Shown piece by piece: positions 57,433 to 64,000 of a stretch of 64,000 nt of DNA. The notes below the pieces were generated by a model, which did no database searches, was not told the DNA's origin, and saw only the letters and a program-made list of their open reading frames with translations. Numbering within the stretch: position 1 is the stretch's first letter; the number at the start of each line of letters is the position of its first letter. This DNA comes from Tiliqua scincoides (Eukaryota > Chordata > Lepidosauria > Squamata > Scincidae): assembly GCF_035046505.1 (NCBI RefSeq), contig NC_089822.1, forward strand, positions 90,255,659 to 90,319,658, read 5' to 3'. The position numbers were made by a program, and so were the translations under genes.

Positions 57433-60170
57433 TCAGTCATTGTGTAAGCTTTCCTTCATTATATTTTGCAAATTGCAAAAATAAAAATAAATAAAAAATG
57501 ACTACATGCAGTCAAGGTGAATTTGGATTGGTTCAGAAACATGCCAAGCTCATTTTGGGGGGAAGTGTTCAGTCTATTTCTGAGCCAATTCAACAAGAGC
57601 TGGAGAGGTGGGATTACCCATTTCTAACTTCTTAGACAATTGCAGAAGGTTATACAAAATTTTATCAGTATATGGGGCAGAAAGTTGTAAAAAACAGTTA
57701 ACAGTGACGGAAATAGTTGTGTTTATTTTGTATTAGCACAATCTTCCCCCATTCTTCCCCCTCCACATACACAGATTCTGGTCAAAGTGGCCATTAAAAT
57801 GGTTGTGTTTCAGTGAAGCTCTGAGAGGATGCAGTCATAGCAAACTGACAAGGTAGTATTTCCAAAAACTGTGACATTTCCTATCCCAATGGGAAACGCA
57901 TTGCCTCGCCAGCCCTGATCAGATAAGAACTGGCAGTCATCGCTCCTGAGAGAATCCACTGAGCAAACAAGACACGCTGGGCTTACTTGTCCTGATGCTT
58001 AGCTTGTATAAAAATGGCAGAAAAATCCTCCCCTTGGAACGAGCTTGACAAGATCTCTGAAAGGATGAGGGAGATAATACTTTTTACCTTTGCACGCCAT
58101 CAATACCTATGCCTCTTTTCACCCCAACCATTCTTTGAAGCATTTTATAATACCTGTCTAAATTAGAAAAAAAATGTGTGGTTCAGCAAAGGCACAACTA
58201 AGAGGCTGTCCAAACAGTTAGGGCAAGAGGTGTGCATTTTAGCTGATGATATAATTACAGGCCTGAACAACATTTATGCCATGAAGATCAAGGCAACCAA
58301 TTAGCCATTGGTGTGGGAACTTCCTGCAAAACTATTTCACTTCCAGCTGTTGGTTGAATAGGAAGAGATATGTGAGAGTTTTCTGCATGCGGAAGTTTGC
58401 AGAACACCTGGAAACACACATGCCCCAATAATGAATTTTCCACCTTTTGTTTACCACATTTTCAATGGCATGTATATGCCTCCAAGCCTGGGAGCAGGGC
58501 GGGCATACACCATATTCTATCCCCCTTCCCAAGCCCAATCTATTTGCATTGATCAACTTGTAACAGCAATATGGGTCAGAGTTGACTCATATTGACTGCT
58601 GGGGCCTTCCCAGGGGCAAGGAAACTAATGTCCCTTATCCCCAAGGAGACTTCCAGCTGCCAAAACTCCCCCAGGGGATACAGCATAACCTGCACCAGTG
58701 CTTTTACATCGCCGCACGGGAATTTACTTAGTCTGCAAGTTCCTGTTTGCAATAATTTTTGCTTTCCTTCTACTCTGAATTAGCAAAGGAGCAATATTTC
58801 CGTCTGCGAGTTAAGAGTCATGTTTGTTTTGAAGTCACTTGAAACAAATTGGCTTCCACGACACATTCCATTTAGATAGAGCGACTGTCATGGAGAACCC
58901 CATCATGCAGGTTTCTACCTGAATGAGATGTACAATTTTGTACCATCATTTGAGCCTTTTCTACAGATGTCTCATTGCTCCTTTTCTTGGGAAAGTGCTG
59001 TTTTCTCCAACTTGAGCAAAGTTTGGCATGGTGAATAAGGCAGAATCATGAAGCGAACACCGCTATAGCTTCTTCTTATGGGTTTCTAAATCCCACTGGC
59101 TTTTCAAATTGGTTTTGTTCATCAAGCAAAACAGAGCCAGGGAAACATACTGGCATTTCTTCCCTGCTTCTCCACTGGCTATCCCTGGGGTCTCATCCAT
59201 CAAAAGGAGTGAACATCTTCAGAAGAACAGCAGAGCGTGAATGGTGTGGTTCTTCCGCGATAGGATGGAACTGTTATTGTCACGCACAACATAAAATTGT
59301 TCCCACGTATCGCTTCCTGGCACTCTCCCTGCTCGTGAATGAACTGCTGAAAAAGCAAGGAACAAAAACTGGTTTGTAGCCAAGAAGAATGGAAAGAACT
59401 AGCAGCAGGTGGCTGAATCTACGCTGGGTGCCGAATAGCAGTTGACACCATCTGTTGCTCAGCAGAGCAAGATGGAGAAGTGCTATGGAAGTCATGCTGC
59501 AGTTGGCACTATTTCATTGCTCTCCTGCATACATGGGTTGCCTCATCAGGATCTCAGGTATAAAGGAGTGCCTTGGGGTCTGCACAAATGTTGTTTCTAA
59601 AGGGCGGCCTATGCAAAGCCTTCGTCTCCCTATCTGCTTACAATATTTTTGCCCACCCTCAGTTGCTCAAGGCGGTGCTCAAGATAAAAAGAGAACCCAC
59701 TGCAAAAGAAACCCACCAACAGAAATAAAAGTACACCTTGAAGCAAAACCAGCTTGAGATATAGAAAAGTTAGTAAAGCTGAAACAAGCAAATCAGATGG
59801 CTTTAAAAGTCTTGGTTAAGTAATAAAAAAGAAAAAGAAAAACAGTGAGTGGAAAGGAAGAAATGAAGTAAATTGGAAAGATTGGTTGGTAAAATAAGTG
59901 TCACCTTTGAAAAGAATCCATACAGTCCATGCCTTGACAAATTTCATTTCACAACTTCCTTTTTTGAACACAATTCCACAATTTATCAAGGGGTACCAAG
60001 TTTCTTTTGGGCCTCTTTTGGGCTCCGTCCCTTCTCCATTGGATCATGATTTCATGTGACCACAATTTCTATGAATTACAATATATAAAACTATGTAGGC
60101 TTACACAAAATGCAAAAGCTGGTCTCCACACAATTTATGCAAACATTTTCTGAGATCCCAGGAAAATTCC
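57433..60170. other. Long anonymous stretch with a MITE core
   Basis: A core of the CAATCCTA-family lies near 58570-58745 (GGGGCAAGGAAACTAATGTC, GGGATACAGCATAACC). The rest is unique-looking with no supported gene. Confidence 0.4.
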
Positions 60171-60174
60171 GGCT

Positions 60175-60620
60175 CTCCTCCTTTGGCTCTCAGGCTTTTT
60201 GATCCGGGACCCAGGTATGATGTACCTCCTGCACCACCCTCTCGTGGGCTCTGCAACTGTGTACCTTTAAAACCCTATATGATCTGGAACCAGAAGACAT
60301 GAAGGAATGCCTGCTTTCAACCTGTTCTTGTAATAGGACCGTCGCTACAAGTCCTCTTCAGGGTGCCATCAGAAGTGAGGAGGGAGGCGCCTGGGGTGAG
60401 GACCTTCTCAGTGTGGGGTTCTAAAATGGAATTCCCTCTCCAGGGAAACTCACCTGGCACCTCCTCTGCTATCTTTTCCACATCCTACACAGGCATTTTT
60501 ATTCTCCCTGTTGACACAGTGATTTTACTACTGCCAGATTTATCAGCAGTTGCAACATCTGGTTGTTCTTTCTTTATTGTGATTTTACTATTTGGATTTT
60601 ATTTCCATATTTTTCTCCCC
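60175..60620 (+). repeat. L2-type LINE 3' end, sense, decayed
   Basis: The plus strand encodes the L2-like remnant FKTLYDLEPEDMKECLL and later RTFSVWGSKMEFPLQGN, matching the region before the RT C-terminus (AFSV.P.LWNSLP in other copies). The 3' UTR with GTGATTTTACTA repeats follows. The L2 clade is inferred from these motifs. Confidence 0.55.
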
Positions 60621-61085
60621 TGGGGGCTGGGGATAAGAATAGGCCCTCAGTTTGGCTGTACTTGTCGTAAGAGGCGACTAAACAGCCACCGGGTAGATGG
60701 GACTCGTCAGCCTGGGAAGGCTCATCTGAGAGAAGGAAAACTCTGATCCCAAACCTCCACTGCCTTGTGGCTACATCCAGGTATGGAAAAGGCTTCAGGA
60801 GTCAACCTCGAGGCAAAATCCGGAGCCGGAGTCCCTAAGGCAGTTCATGGCTGAACACAGTCATGTTCTGGCAACTTCTGCGACGCCGCTGGAACAAACC
60901 ATATTGGCCTCTGCCTTTCCATTGGACCATTTCAGCGACATGGAGAGGGGGGATTTGCTGCATGGGAAACAGTCTATCCTCCATATTTACTTTACCCAGG
61001 CTTCGCGCACTGGAGAGGACACTCTGTTCCAGAACCACCATTCAGAGCGCGATACCATAGTCTTCTGAGACTGAAGGATGCCAAC
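60621..61085 (+). repeat. LINE 3' end sharing its tail with the 5S SINE
   Basis: GGGACTCGTCAGCCTGGGAA, GGCTCATCTGAGAGAAGG and CTTGTGGCTACATCCAG belong to a LINE 3' UTR common in squamates, probably of the RTE/Bov-B group. It ends GCGATACCATAGTCTTCTGA then GACTGAAGGATGCCAACA. The last 35 bases nearly match the tail of the 5S-derived SINEs at 7822 and 30745. Confidence 0.6.
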
Positions 61086-62859
61086 ATGGATTTTTCTCAT
61101 CACTGTGAGCCACTCCGGAAAGGTCGAGATGAGACATGGACTTTGCCTCTCCACATGAGTGGAGCTTCCAAGAGTATACTGACTCCGGCAGAGTAGGGCT
61201 TTCAGGGTTATAACCAGCATTTGCCTCCCAATAGGCAGCCAATACAACCAGGCCAATATGGGATGGATGTTTTCTTCATCCATTTCCTCACAATAAGTGA
61301 CTATAGTTCTCATTTGGCTACTTCATCTAACCACCAGGCTGCCCTGCCACCCCAAAGTCATATTAATTCATGTTATTTTGCTGCCAAATGTTTCTCTTTC
61401 CCAGAGTCGAATTAGCAGCCCGTCTCCCATCAACTATACTCACGCCAGTCAGCTTGGAACTGTGCCTCCTTGTGAATCGGCCGGATGGCTCGACTGGGTT
61501 ATGAATGTCAAACAAGCTCAGGGGTTTGATCCACAGAGCAGGAAATGCTTATAAACTCCATTATCATCTGCAAAACAATTGGAGTTTTGTGTGTGATTTT
61601 TTTTTTTAATAACTGAAATTCAGATGTACAAAAAAAGGAAAAAAAATAATTGTATGAGACTGGCTGAGAAAGCACATGTAAGGTCCTTTAAATTGACTGC
61701 CGAAAGCAGTTGTGAGGGTGTGATATTCTGTGTGCTGCACAAAAGGGGGGAGGCCACCCACAGTACAACAGCACTGATCACAACATGCATCGACATCTTT
61801 AATAAATCAGGAATGTGCAACACTTTCCCTACGATGGCTATAAGTATTTCCAATTATTCGCTGAACTGTGACTTTCCATTTCTGACTTCTTGTTAACAGA
61901 AGAGGAATAATTATTTCTTGCTTTTGATTTATAAACATACCTACAGCCATGGCTCCGGGTGGATGGCAGAGTTTTCATTAACAAAGATGAACCCCACAGT
62001 CATGTGTGGCCATATCTTATCCTCCTTTCCTCTCCCTTACTTTCCTCAGTTCTGCCCTAGCAAAATAGCAGGTGCAGAACCAAGAACACCCATAGGGGAA
62101 GTGGAGACTTTCCCCAAGGTAAGGAAACGTGATAGTTATAGTTGGTTCTTATTCAGACCAGAGGCAGCAGAAGCAAATATTGTTATAAATCCAAATGCAC
62201 CAATTACTTCTAAAGATAATAGTGATTGCTGTTGACTTCTATATACATGACTCAGTGCCAATACCAGGTTTCTGAGGGCCCTGGAGGAAACACTCTGCAC
62301 TGGACCCCCTCATGATGGCCTCCCTTGATGGGTCCTTGGCACTACATCTGCCACCAGTACTAACATTTCAGAGGTCAGTTTGGCTGGGTGTGTCCCCTGT
62401 TGATGTGGTCTCAGCCAGTGCCAGTCCTGGCTAACATTTGCTGCCATCCCTGCCCATGTCTTGAGCTCCTCTCCTGACTTGCTTTGTGTGATATGTGTAG
62501 GAGAGGAACCATTGGAATGCGGGGGGCAGGGGGAAGCAGTAGTAAAGGCAGTTGAAGAAACTGGCTGAACTTAGATGAACTTAAGAATAAAGACATTGTG
62601 GAGTGTTTCCTAGTTTAGAAATACAAGTCTTGGGATTGTCATAATGCTCACCTGCAGGCCATTCTTATCTCTGAATTCTTCGGTAGCTTGGATAGAGTTT
62701 GCCCAAGGGGTACTTGTTGCTGGTGTGCTGCATAGCAGGACATCATGCATGAGATGTGTGTGGGGAGAAGAATAAAATATTCCCCTAGGGCTCTCACTCG
62801 CTGCTGCTGGAGTAGCAGCCAAGTAGATTGAAGTGAGGTAGAGGTCAGGGTTTGGAGGT
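61086..62859. other. Anonymous sequence
   Basis: No gene recognised. The plus frame at 61918-62235 (105 codons) has no motif and no trustworthy splice sites. Confidence 0.4.
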
Positions 62860-63085
62860 TTTGCCAGATTCCCAGTCTAAGCTTCACCTAGAGAACTTTC
62901 AGCTGATTTTTTCCCCTTTCCCTCCCCCCCAACAATGGCCCTAATTCTGCTTTGCAGCACCCCACCACCAGGGTTGTGTACCTGTTGAAACTGCAGAGTT
63001 TCTCCTTCCTCCACTGTCCTGCCAGCAGCTTCTCCAGCTGCTGCAGCTTCACCTTGGTTCTCAGCACCCCTGGGCATGGCAGCCA
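62860..63085. repeat. Second copy of the repeat at 715-945
   Basis: TTTTGCCAGATTCCCAGTCT, TTCCCTCCCCCCCAACAATG, CCCCACCACCAGGGTTGTG and CCTGCCAGCAGCTTCTCCAG align in order with 715-945. No coding content. Confidence 0.55.
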
Positions 63086-63086
63086 C

Positions 63087-63475
63087 ACATCATCATCATC
63101 ATCACCATCACTTTATTTTTACCCCGCCTTTCTCCCCGAAGGGACTCAAGGTGGCTTACAACAGATTAAAAACATAATTTAAAACAAATAAAAACATATT
63201 AATGCATATCATAAAAACAGCAGTCAGATTAAAAAAATAGGTAAAAAGAGCATAGAGCAGCAGCAAATCATAAAAGAATCAGGCCTGTAAAAAATATTAA
63301 AAGATGTTAAAAAGATGTTAAAAAGGCCGAGAACTCAGAAGGCTTGTTTAAACAGAAGGGTCTTCAGGCCTCGCCGAAAGGTCTCAAGAGAGGGAGCCAT
63401 TCTTAAGTCAAGGGGAAGGGAGTTCCATAGCGTTGGTGCCACTACTGAGAAGGCCCTATTTAGATACATCAGTCT
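63087..63475 (-). repeat. L2-type LINE 3' end, antisense
   Basis: The minus strand encodes AFSVVAPTLWNSLPLDLRMA, then SLETFRRGLKTLLFKQAF and a stop, the C-terminus of an L2-clade reverse transcriptase. The 3' UTR carries AAGCCACCTTGAGTCCCTTC and GAGAAAGGCGGGGTAAAAAT and ends in an (ATG)n run at 63087-63108. Confidence 0.85.
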
Positions 63476-63535
63476 CTAGCATCTCCAGCCCTCTCTACAA
63501 CCCTAATCATCATGGCATCTTTCATTGAGCTAAGC

Positions 63536-63987
63536 CAGGGGTGTCCAAAGTTTTTGGCAGGAGGGCCACATCATTTCTCTGACACTGTGTTTGGGGAAAA
63601 AAGAATTAATTTACATTTAAAATTTGAATAAATTTACATAAGTTTACATAAATGAATATATTAAAGATGAATTTATATGAATGAAGGTCTTGCAATAGTT
63701 CAAGGCCTAAAAAGACCTTGCACAAAGCAAGACTGGCCTTTCCTTTGCTGCCGCTACTGCATCACAGATGTGAAACAACAAGCAGTGGAGGGAGACCTCA
63801 TCTCACAGCTCACGCGAGAGGTCAAACAGTTGCCCTCACACTGAGAGCAGCTGTGTTGGGCCAGTGTGGGCTCCAACAAATCTCTGGAGGGCCAGAGGCT
63901 CATTGGAGACTGGGGGCTCCCTGAGGGCTGCATTGAGAGGCCTCGAGGGCCACATGTGGCCCCAGGGCTGGGGTTTGGGCACCCCTG
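63536..63987. mobile_element. Non-autonomous hAT (CAGGGGTGTCCAAAG ends)
   Basis: Starts CAGGGGTGTCCAAAGTTTTT and ends GGTTTGGGCACCCCTG. A perfect 8-bp duplication AGCTAAGC flanks it (63528-63535, 63988-63995). The longest of the four CAGGGG-type copies in the window. Confidence 0.9.
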
Positions 63988-64000
63988 AGCTAAGCAAAAG

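Overview
The window looks like intron-rich, repeat-dense nuclear DNA from a squamate reptile (lizard or snake). This rests on the combination of repeats seen here: CR1 LINEs with a TTATGTTCTTATG-type 3' end, L2-type LINE tails, an R4/Dong-like LINE relic, a 5S rRNA-derived SINE with the ATACCATAGTCTTTCG tail known from squamate genomes, a tRNA-derived SINE with an L2-type tail, and many small DNA transposons. I cannot name the species.

The only host gene I can support is a KRAB / C2H2 zinc-finger locus on the minus strand between about 8.2 and 18.1 kb. It has a start exon at 17464-17525, a KRAB-A exon of exactly 127 nt at 16875-17001, and a zinc-finger exon beginning at 9249. Splice sites and phases agree across these exons. 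The zinc-finger exon nevertheless has an in-frame TAG before the fingers, several damaged fingers and a decayed tail, so I read it as a pseudogene or a gene losing function. A Pro/Ser-rich frame at 17661-18053 can be spliced upstream of it in phase. The intron between KRAB and the fingers (9250-16874) has filled with insertions.

Layout: 0-8 kb holds MITEs, LTR-like sequence, a tRNA-SINE, a 2.1-kb antisense CR1 and a palindromic pogo/Tigger-like element interrupted by a hAT. 8-18 kb is the KRAB-ZNF locus, with a 934-bp solo LTR sitting inside a MITE and two hAT elements inserted side by side. 18-31 kb has the R4-like relic, microsatellites, hAT MITEs, long anonymous AT-rich stretches and the 5S-derived SINE. 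31-47 kb is dense in MITEs, including a 1.6-kb hAT-type element with an internal tandem array, and contains the best LINE of the window: a CR1 at about 43.39-46.64 kb whose endonuclease and reverse transcriptase are nearly intact (one 4-nt frameshift). 47-64 kb is mostly anonymous sequence with an isolated, uninterrupted reverse-transcriptase fragment (51.07-51.93 kb), L2 tails, a LINE 3' end that shares its tail with the 5S SINE, and a hAT closing the window.

Most of the open reading frames in this window are chance frames or frames inside repeats. No gene cluster or pathway is visible. The interest lies in the transposon relations (shared tails between SINE and LINE, repeated use of one target site, terminal repeats shared between MITE families), in the decaying KRAB-ZNF gene, and in one possible unassigned terminal exon at 33.5-33.8 kb.
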